DNA of 64,000 bases. Origin: Saprospiraceae bacterium (lineage in GTDB: Bacteria > Bacteroidota > Bacteroidia > Chitinophagales > Saprospiraceae). The position numbers and the translations under genes are program-made. Shown here piece by piece: positions 47,144 to 56,231 of this stretch. The notes under the pieces were generated by a model. The model saw only the letters and a program-made list of their open reading frames with translations, was not told where the DNA came from and made no database searches. Where the stretch lies: contig JADJRO010000001.1 of NCBI GenBank assembly GCA_016712145.1, positions 930,001 to 994,000 of the forward strand, written 5' to 3'. Each line of letters opens with the position of its first letter. Position 1 is the stretch's first letter.

Positions 47144-47147
47144 ATTT

Positions 47148-47597
47148 TTATTTAGCTCCTTCATGGCGTAAAGACTCGATGTGATCAATAAATCCTAACA
47201 CCGCTTGCTTAATTTGATCCCGTACTTGGACGGTTTGAGCTACATTTTCGGAATGGGTTCCAACAAACCGGGAAGGATCCGGAAAATCCCAGGCAATCTT
47301 TTGATGCACTCCCGGAAATAAAGGGCATTTGTCTGCACTGGCAGCATCGCAGACCGTTATGACATAATCAAAATGAAACCCTTGCTCAAAATAATCTGAA
47401 ACGGCCTTGGTAGAATTCTTCGAAATATCAATACCATCTTTGATCATGGCTTCAATTGCCAAAGGGTTGAGATGGCCAGGCTCGAGGCCAGCACTAAATA
47501 CTTCGTAATCTGTTCCACCAAATTTTTTTAAATACGCTGCAGCCATTTGACTGCGAGCTGAATTATGAACGCAAAGAAATAAAACCTTCAAAGGCAT
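47148..47597 (-). CDS. arsC: Arsenate reductase, low-molecular-weight phosphatase type
   Basis: 149 residues. P-loop CVHNSARS with nucleophile Cys9, plus Cys83 and Cys91 (TVCDAASADKC), which form the redox relay of thioredoxin-coupled ArsC (S. aureus pI258 type). WDFPDPSRFVG holds the general-acid Asp region. It reduces arsenate to arsenite, which the adjacent channel could release. No arsR gene or acr3/arsB pump is visible in the window. Confidence 0.9.
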   Translation of the reverse strand: MPLKVLFLCVHNSARSQMAAAYLKKFGGTDYEVFSAGLEPGHLNPLAIEAMIKDGIDISKNSTKAVSDYFEQGFHFDYVITVCDAASADKCPLFPGVHQKIAWDFPDPSRFVGTHSENVAQTVQVRDQIKQAVLGFIDHIESLRHEGAK

Positions 47598-47630
47598 ATA
47601 AATGATTTATCGCAAAAATACGATTAAATC

Positions 47631-47755
47631 AATTACGAATTACAAATTACGAATTACGAATTTTAAATGTGGCAATTTATAATTCGTATCAAAAGTATAT
47701 GGGATGTTCGCAACGCTCCCATAATTCGTAATTCGTAATTTGTAATCCGTAATTA
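47631..47755. repeat. Dispersed hairpin repeat with heptamer arms, copy 1
   Basis: AATTACG-type heptamers (47631-47661), a core TGGGATGTTCGCAACGCTCC-like segment (47700-47720), then complementary heptamers CGTAATT (47723-47755). The core and neighbouring arm recur in inverted sense at 56056-56150. The right end touches the stop of the S9 peptidase gene. Confidence 0.65.
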
Positions 47756-50433
47756 ACTTTTCTTCAGCGTTGCTTTCATGGTGGCGCCATTCATTTCAGG
47801 CAAGGATACATCGTATTGCATGGGCATGGCATGGGCTCCTTTTGATATCCAAACATTTATTTCACCGGCATCGCCATTAGCAGGACTCATTTTTACTTTA
47901 TAGCAATCTTTGCCCTGGATTATTTCTGATCCTATAACTTCGACTAAATAAAATTTCTCTGCCATTGTTTGTAAATCCAGATTGCGAATCTGGGCTGTAA
48001 AACCATCTGCCAACGGCATGGTGGCAATGATAAAAAATGCGCCCGGGCCATCTGCTTTACATAAACCGGTGGTAGTAACTTGCAATGGTGTTTTGGTTCC
48101 ACTCATGTTCATCCGACCCTCAATGCGTTTATCGCTGTAATTTAATTCGATATTGATTGGACCATTATCAATTTGACGTGTAATCGGACTTAAGTTTTCC
48201 TTATTTAAATTGACTTTGTCCACCATTTCTCCCATTGGCATTTTGGTTTCTTCTATTATTCTCCAAACTGAACCGGAATCAATGATTGTGGTTACCTGAT
48301 CAAATTCCATTTCTTGTCCCATCATATCCATTTTTACGTCAAATACGTATTTGCCAGGATGCAAACTGATGGTAGCTGCTGAATCCATAACAGGTTCGTC
48401 CTCTTTAATTTCTATCTTTTTAGGTAGTGAAACAGTCGTTGGATCTACTGTGATTTCTTTCAATCTTTTTTCAATGTCTTCGCCCATGGACTCCTGATAG
48501 CGACCGCTTAGGTAATCTGCAAAAACTTTTCGGCTGCAGCCAAGAAGGCCATATTGTTTACAGGCCTGGCAAAACCATGCCCTTCGTCTGGTGCACAGAT
48601 ATACTGGACAGGAATCTTAGCCTGATTCATTGCATACACAATCTGATCCGATTCCGCTTTTTTTACACGTGGATCATTGGCTCCTTGAACAACCATCAAG
48701 GGTGTTTTAATTTTATCTACTGAATATAAAGGGGACTGTCTTTTTAATTGAGCTTCCCCTTCTGGATTGGTTGGATCGCCCATTCTCAAATGAAAAATCT
48801 TGCGACCGGCTTCCCAATAAGGAGGAATTGAATTTAATAAGGTTAATAAACTGGATGGTCCAACAATTGAAATGGCACATGCATATAAATCGGGAGTAAA
48901 AGTAACCCCTGCAAGGGTAGCATATCCTCCGTATGATCCACCCATAATTCCGACCCGATGTGGATCCACGATTCCTTTTGAAATTAAATACTTAACACCC
49001 CAGGTAATGTCGTCCTGCATTTTATCACCCCACTGACGATTACCCGCATCTAAAAATTTCTTTCCGTAACCGGTAGAGCCTCTGAAATTCATTTGCAACA
49101 CAGCATAACCGCGATTTGCTAAAAATTGTGCGTATGCATCATAGCCCCATCCGTCACGTGCCCATGGACCTCCATGTGGATTTACGATCAATGGGAGCAA
49201 TTTTGGTGTGAGCCCTTTTGGCAGTGTCAAATATGCTGGAATTTCCAAACCATCAGACGACTTGTAACTGATTGGTTTCATTGGAGACAAATCCGTATTG
49301 GTCAATTTGGGTCTTGGTCTGTATTGAAACTTTGTTTTCTTAGTAGTCCGATCAAATGAATATACCGAACCATTATCCGTATCACTATAAACCGCAATCA
49401 AATATAATTTTTCATCCTTTGTTGCAGAATTGAAACTAATCTCCAATCCGTTAAATGCCTTTTTTAATTCTTTATAATCTGCTTCAAACTTTTTATCCTT
49501 CCAATAAATTCTGGTTTTCTCATCTTCATAATACGTTGCAATCATCCGATTGTCAATATCAGAAAAAGAAACACTTCCAAAATCTACACGCTTCTTAGGA
49601 TCTGATTCAATGACTTCTTCAACTTTTGTAGTAACGTTTAACGTAATCAGTTTTGTAAGATCTTGTTTTGGTCCTTTATTGGTAACCATGTAAACGCGTT
49701 GTCCGTCTTCATGAAAATTTACACAATAAGCAGATTCCAATGGTCCGCAGGAATAGATCAGGTTAAATCCTTTTGGATCCACCCGCAAGATATCTGTTGA
49801 ACCATCCGGATTGGTCCGTTCAGCAAGACGCAATTTGTCTCTGCGATCAAACACCCATCCGGTAATGCGGTCTGTATTCGTGCGCAATAATTTTAAATCA
49901 CCCGTTGAAATTTTTAGCTCGTATAAATCATGCCAGGACTGATCTCTATCATTCAAACCTACATACAATACATCCGGATTTGTTTTAGGAACTGAATAAA
50001 TATAGGCTCGGGTATGCTCTTTATTGGTCAAGTTACGTGAAGTAGGAACTTCCTTCCCCTCTTCCGGTTTTTCGGTAGGACTTACTGCATACACATGAAA
50101 ATTTTCATCGCCCCCTTTATCTTGTACATACAAAATATACTTACTATTTCTAGACCAGAAATACGAAGAGATCGGTCGCTTCTCATCAGCCGTTAGTGGT
50201 TTAGCTGTTTCAAATGCTGCGTCAGTTTTTTTCACCCAAATATTACGCGTTCCATTTAATGGTTTAATAAAACTCATGTACTTACCATCAGGAGAAAGTT
50301 GTGAGCCTGAAATTTCAGGATCTCCAAAAAACAATTCGCGATCAATCAGCGGTGGTTGAACTTTAGCATTCGATTTCTGTGCAGAAATACTCGTCATTGT
50401 ACAAATCATCATTACAAAGAGTAAAAGTTTCAT
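47753..50433 (-). pseudogene. S9-family prolyl oligopeptidase-like peptidase with C-terminal extension, one frameshift
   Basis: Signal peptide (about 1-18), beta-propeller (about 40-370), alpha/beta-hydrolase domain with nucleophile Ser in GGSYGGYATLAG, HGGPWARDG oxyanion region, and catalytic Asp and His near GANDPRV and DEGHGFARP. The frame stops at 48508 (AAEKFLQIT). One more base in the A5 run at 48521-48525 continues it as KFFADYLSGRYQESMGEDI, the usual S9 C-terminus, straight into the frame ending at 47753. The whole would be about 890 residues, the last 220 being a beta-rich domain not usual for S9 peptidases. Periplasmic peptide degradation is likely. Confidence 0.88.
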
Positions 50434-50485
50434 TTTTAAAAATTAAGCTATTATTAATTTGGAAAACAAGGTCGGTTTGGAGGGT

Positions 50486-51904
50486 TTATCTGGTAACAAC
50501 AAATGTTCCGGCATATTGTTCTGAGTTTACTTTTAATGTAAACGTGTAAATGCCTGGAATTAGTTCAGCTAAATCAAAAGTATTTAATACACCAGTTTGT
50601 CTTTTTGGAGAGAAAGGCTTCCCGTCCAAACTGAATACCGTACAATTTATTTGCTTATTTGTCAGATCGGATCCTTTATTGTCTAAAATTAATTGTTTGG
50701 AATCTGAAAGGTAAAACGCCTGCATCCGATGTTTAGGATATTCTTTATTTGCACTTACTTGCTGCAATTCATAAGCACCCAGATCCGGATGCAAATCACT
50801 GTATCGGAATTTAGACTCAACGGGATGAATGTATTCATGGGTTGGATTCAATTCATATGCAAGAAAGCTTTCATTAAAAACATATGCGCTGTCTTTCCCA
50901 GGGGAACCCTTGCTTAGATGATAGTCATAATTTAACGCATCGCGAAATTCAAACACACTCAGATCAGACTGTATAAAATTATTTAAATTGATAAAACCCT
51001 TTGGGATTCCATTCAATAGAGTAACTTTTCCAGCAATTAAATTATTAGCACAAACCAAGGTATCCATCCCTGTTTGAATATTCAAAATAATTCCTTTGTC
51101 CTCATTGTTAACCAGTGTATTGTAAATAAAATACAAGGTATGATTGCCAGGATTTGTTAATCCTTCCCGACCATAAGATATAAAGGTATTGTTATCAGAA
51201 TAACGGCTTTGTTGAATGCTATTTCCCATAATAAGCGCAGGACCTCCGTTTGGCAAATCAATTTCATAACTCGCGTCGCCGTCTTCATTGGTGATGCGAT
51301 TGTATAAAATAATATTTTTATACGCTCTGCTTTTTAATTCATGACCATAGTATGCATGATGTACATAATTAAATTTGAATGTAAGTGAACGAACGTGGTT
51401 GATATACAGGTTATGAGAATACCCGTCACCAGCACCGTTGTGTGAAAACTCGGAGTACTCAATTACAATATCGCTTGCCGGATTATCGCCAGCCAGGATT
51501 CCATCCTGATTGTTGTGGAAGTAACAATGGTTGACTGTAAGACTGGTTCCTTCCAATCGAATTCCAGCGCCGTTTCGATCCACTACTGTACAATTAGAAA
51601 ATTCAATATTTTCCAAACGGTTGAAATTTCCGGTGATAACCCAAATTGCTTTTCCACCATAAGCGGTTCCTTCTGCATTCAAATGTGCAAATCCGCCAAC
51701 CCCAATAAACGTTAGGTTATGCGCTTTCCACAGGCAGACATCTTTTTCATATTCTGCTGCATCAATTAAGATCGAATCGCCATCTGCCACTAGGCTTGAA
51801 ACGGCACTCGGACTTTGGTATGTTTTGGTTGGACCTACCAACCAGGTTTTTGAAATTCCAAAAAATGGAATCAGGATCAGGATGATAATACTGTTACTTT
51901 TCAT
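50486..51904 (-). CDS. Secreted right-handed beta-helix protein with T9SS type A-like C-terminus
   Basis: 472 residues: signal peptide (about 1-18), then a parallel beta-helix (about 30-340) with turns such as NFNRLENIEFSNCTVVDRNG, LTVNHCYFHNNQDGI and NLYINHVRSLTFKFNYVHHA. It resembles pectate-lyase-like or right-handed beta-helix repeat proteins. The last 75 residues (LSDSKQLILDN to AGTFVVTR) resemble a type A sorting domain. It probably binds or cuts a polysaccharide; no catalytic set is clear. 52 bases downstream of the S9 gene start, on the same strand. Confidence 0.82.
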   Translation of the reverse strand: MKSNSIIILILIPFFGISKTWLVGPTKTYQSPSAVSSLVADGDSILIDAAEYEKDVCLWKAHNLTFIGVGGFAHLNAEGTAYGGKAIWVITGNFNRLENIEFSNCTVVDRNGAGIRLEGTSLTVNHCYFHNNQDGILAGDNPASDIVIEYSEFSHNGAGDGYSHNLYINHVRSLTFKFNYVHHAYYGHELKSRAYKNIILYNRITNEDGDASYEIDLPNGGPALIMGNSIQQSRYSDNNTFISYGREGLTNPGNHTLYFIYNTLVNNEDKGIILNIQTGMDTLVCANNLIAGKVTLLNGIPKGFINLNNFIQSDLSVFEFRDALNYDYHLSKGSPGKDSAYVFNESFLAYELNPTHEYIHPVESKFRYSDLHPDLGAYELQQVSANKEYPKHRMQAFYLSDSKQLILDNKGSDLTNKQINCTVFSLDGKPFSPKRQTGVLNTFDLAELIPGIYTFTLKVNSEQYAGTFVVTR

Positions 51905-51922
51905 ATCGGTATTTTTAAGGAT

Positions 51923-53116
51923 TTAAGTCTTGTTCAGACGGGCCATATAAAAACCATCGAAGCCGCTTAAAGCAGGACTAATGATTTTTTCTTCTTCTAA
52001 TTGAAAATGGGTATGCTCGCTGCAAAAATACGAAACTTGTTTTGAATTTTCAGAAGGTAAAATGCTGCAGGTTGCATAAATTAATTTCCCTCCAGGACGT
52101 AACATGGAGGCATAGTTTGTGAGGATTTCCTTTTGCAGGCTACGCATCCGATCAATAAAAGACAGATCTACTTTCCATTTAGCATCTGGATTGCGGCGCA
52201 ATACACCCAAACCACTACAAGGAACATCCAACAAAAGCCTGTCACATGAACTTGCCAATCGTTTGATCACTTTTGTGCCATCTATGACCCGGGTTTCCAG
52301 ATTTTCAGCCCCGTTGCGTCGGGCCCTTTTTTTAAGTTCGTCTAACTTCCAGGATTCTGTATCCAGGGCAATGATTCGGCCTTTGTTTTTCATAAGAGCG
52401 GCCATATGCAAGGTCTTGCCGCCGGCACCGGCACAGGCATCGATGACCCGCATACCCGGTTCGACCAATGAAAATGCAGCGACTGCCTGCGAAGAAGCAT
52501 CTTGTATTTCAAAATGACCTAATTTGAAAAGTGGATTTCCAAAGACATTAAATTTCTCCAGAATAATTAGGGCATCCGGTAACTCAGGAATGGGACTTGT
52601 TTCAATTCCTTCTTTAAGAAAGTTTGTTTGCAGTTGTTTGATTGTGGTTTTTAAGGTATTGCACCGGATGATCAGTTGGGCCGGTTTATTGAGCGCAGTC
52701 AATTCCCGTTCCCAGGTATCCGGCAATTCCTCTTTTATTAAATCTACCAAAGCATCTGGATAGGATTGCATGATTGCAAAATTCGATTTGCATTCTTCAA
52801 GTTTTGCCCATACCCGGTCTGATTTCATTTCATTGTAAATTTCCCAATCCGGAGGGTTCATTTTTTTGAGTAGAAAATACGTTGAAATCCAATGTTCCGG
52901 CTTTTTAGAATTTCCACTGCAAAAGCGGATTTTTCGAAATTCCCGGATGATGTTGTAGGCAGTTTCTGCAATAAAACTGCGGTCTCTTGCACCCCAGGAC
53001 TTATTAGACTTTAAAACTTGTTCAATTTTTTTATCCGCATACACTTGATCATAGATAACCTGATGAATAATATCACTGACTGCTTGAATTAGATTTTTAT
53101 GAAATTTGGTGGTCAT
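51923..53116 (-). CDS. RsmB/NOP-family RNA (cytosine-5) methyltransferase
   Basis: 397 residues. SAM site DACAGAGGKTLHMAALM (about 230-246), ALDTESWKLDELKKRARRNG, catalytic motif IV DVPCSGLGVLRRNPD, and motif VI YATCSILPSEN with the second Cys. An N-terminal NusB-like helical part covers about 1-140. It methylates cytosine C5 in rRNA or tRNA; RsmB-like activity on 16S rRNA is the closest guess. It precedes the beta-helix gene by 18 bases. Confidence 0.9.
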   Translation of the reverse strand: MTTKFHKNLIQAVSDIIHQVIYDQVYADKKIEQVLKSNKSWGARDRSFIAETAYNIIREFRKIRFCSGNSKKPEHWISTYFLLKKMNPPDWEIYNEMKSDRVWAKLEECKSNFAIMQSYPDALVDLIKEELPDTWERELTALNKPAQLIIRCNTLKTTIKQLQTNFLKEGIETSPIPELPDALIILEKFNVFGNPLFKLGHFEIQDASSQAVAAFSLVEPGMRVIDACAGAGGKTLHMAALMKNKGRIIALDTESWKLDELKKRARRNGAENLETRVIDGTKVIKRLASSCDRLLLDVPCSGLGVLRRNPDAKWKVDLSFIDRMRSLQKEILTNYASMLRPGGKLIYATCSILPSENSKQVSYFCSEHTHFQLEEEKIISPALSGFDGFYMARLNKT

Positions 53117-53140
53117 TGGTAGGGATTATGCTGTAGAATA

Positions 53141-53650
53141 AAGGTTAAAGGCTAAAGGCTAGAGGCTAAAGGCTAGAGGCTAGAGGCTAGAGACTAAAGG
53201 CTAGAGGCTAGAGACTAGAGGCTAAAGGCTAGAGGCTAGAGACTAGAGGCTAGAGGCTAAAGGCTAGAGGCTAGAGGCTAGAGGCTAGAGGCTAGAGACT
53301 AGAGACTAAAGGCTAGAGGCTAGAGGCTAGAGGCTAGAGGCTAGAGGCTAGAGGCTAAAGGCTAGAGGCTAGAGGCTAAAGGCTAAAGGCTAGAGGCTAA
53401 AGGCTAAAGGCTAAAGGCTAGAGGCTAAAGGCTAGAGGCTAAAGGCTAAAGGCTAGAGGCTAGAGGCTAAAGGCTAAAGGCTAGAGGCTAGAGGCTAAAG
53501 GCTAAAGGCTAGAGGCTAGAGGCTAGAGACTAGAGGCTAGAGGCTAGAGGCTAAAGGCTAAAGGCTAGAGGCTAGAGGCTAGAGACTAGAGGCTAGAAGC
53601 TAAAGGCTAAAGGCTAGAGGCTAGAGGCTAGAGGCTAAAGGCTAAAGCTT
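53141..53650. repeat. Heptamer minisatellite, about 73 units
   Basis: About 510 bases of uninterrupted 7-bp units in strict register. The main variants are AAGGCTA, GAGGCTA and GAGACTA (consensus RAGRCTA), and the array ends in AAGCTTA. It fills the gap between the divergently transcribed methyltransferase and OmpA-like genes. The variants are mixed rather than in blocks, though short higher-order patterns recur. Confidence 0.97.
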
Positions 53651-53794
53651 AAAAGTTTTATAGCTTAGTATTTCATGAATCGTTGATTGATTTAAATGGT
53701 TAATTTTAAATGAACTTAGGCTTTTATTCATTAGACTTTAAGCATAGCCTAAATCAATAATTTAACCGTAAAAATACATCAGAGGCATCCAGAA

Positions 53795-53828
53795 TTGCTA
53801 CATTGTGCTTGAATATGCTGTATTTTTG
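53795..53828 (+). promoter_or_regulatory. Promoter of the OmpA-like gene
   Basis: TATTTTTG at 53821-53828 (exact TAnnTTTG) with TTG at 53795-53797 (23-base spacer; another TTG at 53803 gives 15). The ATG is at 53864, so the leader is about 30 bases. Confidence 0.5.
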
Positions 53829-53863
53829 AAATCTAATTTCATTCATTCACTAAAACAAGATAT

Positions 53864-55345
53864 ATGAAACGAATTTTATTAAGCTTCATTTTATTCCTTT
53901 TGCTGTCCACCCAGGTCAGTTTCAGTCAACCAGGACCTGCAAAAAATGGCTTAACTGCTAAGGCAGTTTTGTTTAATTACCAGGCTCCGCACCGGGATAA
54001 TAAACAGATTTTTGAAAATCTTTCCAATGGCTTTGAATTGGGCTATACACGCGATTTAAGCAATGCGTTAAGCTTTGCCTTGCCTTTGCGAATAGGCCTG
54101 GCAAATTTTCCAATTTATGATAAGCTAACTAAATCGGTAAATACGTATACCCGGGATAAAATTTACACAGGCTTGGATGCTTTACTTCAATTAAATTTTT
54201 ATAAAAATTGTGGCATTTCTCCGTTTGTATATGCTGGTATCGGAGGTGCGATTCCAGCATTTGATTTTGATAACTTTTATGCACAAGCTCCATTTGGCGC
54301 AGGTCTGGATATCAGAGTAAGCGAACGATTGAAAATTGCATTGCAATCTGATTACCGCTTTGCTTTTGAAGATGGCTTTGATAATTGGCAACATGCTGCC
54401 GGTATTAAACTATTACTAGCACCTAAAGATCGTGATGAGGATGGTTGGCCAGATAAAATGGATCCTTGTCCGGATGATTGGGGAACCGTAGAAGGATGTC
54501 CGGATTCTGATGCCGATAAAATTGCTGATAAAGATGATAAATGTCCTCAAGAAGCGGGAGTTCCTGAAAATATGGGATGCCCTTCTGATATGGATAAAGA
54601 CGGTGTTTACGACCGCGATGATGATTGTCCAAAAGTAGCCGGTACTGTAAAAGGCTGTCCGGATAAAGACAAAGACGGTGTAGCTGATAAAGACGATCGT
54701 TGTCCAGATGTGGCCGGTAAAATCAAAGGCTGCCCGGATACCGATGGCGATGGGTTGGTTGACATCGATGACAAATGTCCAAAAGTGGCTGGTCCAGCTA
54801 GCAACAATGGTTGTCCACCGGATCGTGATAATGATGGATTCCCAGATGCAACAGACCCATGTCCGGATTTAGCCGGTAGCATTGGCGGATGCCCTGATAC
54901 CGATGGAGATGGTGTTACCGATAACAATGATAAATGTCCAAATACCAAAGGACCTGCTTCTAATATGGGATGTCCTGAAATAAAAGTTGAAGACAAAAAA
55001 GTATTAGACGTAGCAATGCGTGCGGTACAATTCCAAACAGGTACTGCAATTATAACCAAATCATCCTTCAAAAACCTGAATGAAGTTTTGTCTGTATTAA
55101 ACAAATATCCAGAAATGAACTTAAGCATTGAAGGACATACAGACAGTGTGGCTGACGATGCGTTAAATCAAAAACTTTCAGAAAAACGTGCAAAAGCTTG
55201 CGCTGATTATCTGATTAAAAAAGGCATTGCAGCGAGCCGCTTGATGTCTGCTGGTTATGGTGAAACTAAACCTATTGGAGATAATAAAACCAAAGATGGC
55301 AGAGCTTTAAATCGCCGCACGGAATTTAATCCGGTTTGGCGTTAA
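53864..55345 (+). CDS. OmpA-family outer membrane protein with thrombospondin type 3 repeats
   Basis: 493 residues: signal peptide (about 1-22), 8-stranded barrel-like domain (about 25-185), then seven or so calcium-binding type 3 repeats (about 186-370; DxDxDGxxDxxDxCP units such as DKDKDGVADKDDRCPDVAG). A C-terminal OmpA peptidoglycan-binding domain follows (about 385-493: IEGHTDSVADDALNQKLSEK, NRRTEF). It anchors the outer membrane to peptidoglycan, with the repeats as a Ca2+-stiffened spacer. The repeats also create a long antisense reading frame that is not a gene. Confidence 0.95.
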   Translation: MKRILLSFILFLLLSTQVSFSQPGPAKNGLTAKAVLFNYQAPHRDNKQIFENLSNGFELGYTRDLSNALSFALPLRIGLANFPIYDKLTKSVNTYTRDKIYTGLDALLQLNFYKNCGISPFVYAGIGGAIPAFDFDNFYAQAPFGAGLDIRVSERLKIALQSDYRFAFEDGFDNWQHAAGIKLLLAPKDRDEDGWPDKMDPCPDDWGTVEGCPDSDADKIADKDDKCPQEAGVPENMGCPSDMDKDGVYDRDDDCPKVAGTVKGCPDKDKDGVADKDDRCPDVAGKIKGCPDTDGDGLVDIDDKCPKVAGPASNNGCPPDRDNDGFPDATDPCPDLAGSIGGCPDTDGDGVTDNNDKCPNTKGPASNMGCPEIKVEDKKVLDVAMRAVQFQTGTAIITKSSFKNLNEVLSVLNKYPEMNLSIEGHTDSVADDALNQKLSEKRAKACADYLIKKGIAASRLMSAGYGETKPIGDNKTKDGRALNRRTEFNPVWR

Positions 55346-55367
55346 GAATCCGTTTTTAAAATAAATT

Positions 55368-55411
55368 GAGGAGCTGCCTGAATGAATTTGAATTTCATAA
55401 GGCAGCTTCTC
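55368..55411 (+). terminator. Probable terminator of the OmpA-like gene
   Basis: Stem GAGGAGCTGCCT (55368-55379) with AGGCAGCTTCTC (55400-55411), one G-U pair, 20-base loop, followed by a weak T-rich stretch. Confidence 0.6.
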
Positions 55412-55418
55412 TTATTAT

Positions 55419-55535
55419 ATAGGAACTCTCTAATAACTCGTTATGCGATTTTTTTAAACACCTCATTTAAAGCAGCAAAATAAGCGTTTAAAAAAATCGC
55501 AAGCCTCGTCTAAGAAGTTATTAGAGGTTCCCTAT
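55419..55535. mobile_element. MITE-like inverted-repeat element (about 117 bp)
   Basis: The left end (ATAGGAACTCTCTAATAACT) and right end are imperfect inverted repeats. Inner arms GCGATTTTTTTAAAC (55455-55469) and GTTTAAAAAAATCGC are exact complements. No coding capacity. TA occurs at both edges, as in IS630/Tc-type insertions, but a target duplication cannot be proved. The whole could also form one long hairpin RNA. Confidence 0.5.
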
Positions 55536-55646
55536 AGAGTTAAAAAATCTTTTAAGAAACAATATTCATTTCATTACTCGATATTTAAAACTATAAATGC
55601 CTTATTATTGGATTTAGAAATTCAATTCTTTTAAAAATAAAAAATT

Positions 55647-56051
55647 ATGAATTACATAAATTGGTTTGGAGTAATTATCGCCAGCATCAGTTCATTTGTC
55701 CTCGGTTGGCTTTGGTATAGTCCGATGCTATTTGGAAAAGCATGGCAGGAAGACAACCAATTGTCCAAAGAAAAACTAATGGCTTCAAATTTTGTGAAAG
55801 TATTTGGCCTTTCTTTTATTATGACCTTTGTGTACGCTTTTATGTTGGCTAAAACCATTTTACGAACTGACTTAAGCGGTATGGCAGATGGATTAAAATT
55901 TGGTTTGCTGGTAGGTGCTTTTTTTTCTGCTATGAGCCTTGGGATCAGTTATCAATTTTCTCATCGACCTACGCGCTTGTTTTTTATTGATGCAGGGTAT
56001 ATGATTGTTTCATCTACTATTATGGGCGCTGTTATTGGCTGGATGGGTTGA
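55647..56051 (+). CDS. DUF1761 family membrane protein
   Basis: 134 residues with four hydrophobic segments. NWFGVIIASISSFVLGWLWYSP at the N-terminus and GKAWQEDN directly after it are the DUF1761 signature. The function of the family is unknown. It is an isolated gene between the MITE-like element and a dispersed repeat; no promoter box was obvious. Confidence 0.88.
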   Translation: MNYINWFGVIIASISSFVLGWLWYSPMLFGKAWQEDNQLSKEKLMASNFVKVFGLSFIMTFVYAFMLAKTILRTDLSGMADGLKFGLLVGAFFSAMSLGISYQFSHRPTRLFFIDAGYMIVSSTIMGAVIGWMG

Positions 56052-56055
56052 GTAT

Positions 56056-56150
56056 TAATTACGAATTACGAATTGTCAATTACGAATTATGGGAGCGTTG
56101 TGGACATCCCGCGTACTTGCTGGAAGTATTGTCAATTACGAAGTAATTTA
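56056..56150. repeat. Dispersed hairpin repeat with heptamer arms, copy 2
   Basis: AATTACG heptamers (56056-56089), core TGGGAGCGTTGTGGACATCC (56090-56109), then TACTT and further ATTACGAA-type sequence. It matches the reverse complement of 47631-47755 over about 40 bases with few changes. Just downstream, 56202-56228 has octamer units (ATTGTAAC, ATTGCAGA, ATTGCAGC). Confidence 0.65.
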
Positions 56151-56231
56151 TCAAGATTCAATTTAAAAATACTTAAGCATTATTACATTTAAGGATTATA
56201 GGATTGTAACATTGCAGAATTGCAGCATTTC

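Noticed and set aside
47753..48487. Independent 244-residue gene after the S9 peptidase
   Set aside because: Its N-terminus (MGEDIEKRLKEITVDPTTVS) is the usual tail of S9 peptidases, and one base added at 48521-48525 joins it to the peptidase; it is treated as part of that gene.
53141..53650. CRISPR array
   Set aside because: The repeats are 7 bp and contiguous with no spacers, and no cas gene is nearby. It is a minisatellite.
54607..55128. Long minus-strand frame (173 codons) rich in Pro, Ser and Gly
   Set aside because: It is antisense to the Asp-rich calcium repeats of the OmpA-like gene; repetitive GAT/GGT codons leave the opposite frame without stops. Composition is low-complexity and no start signal exists.
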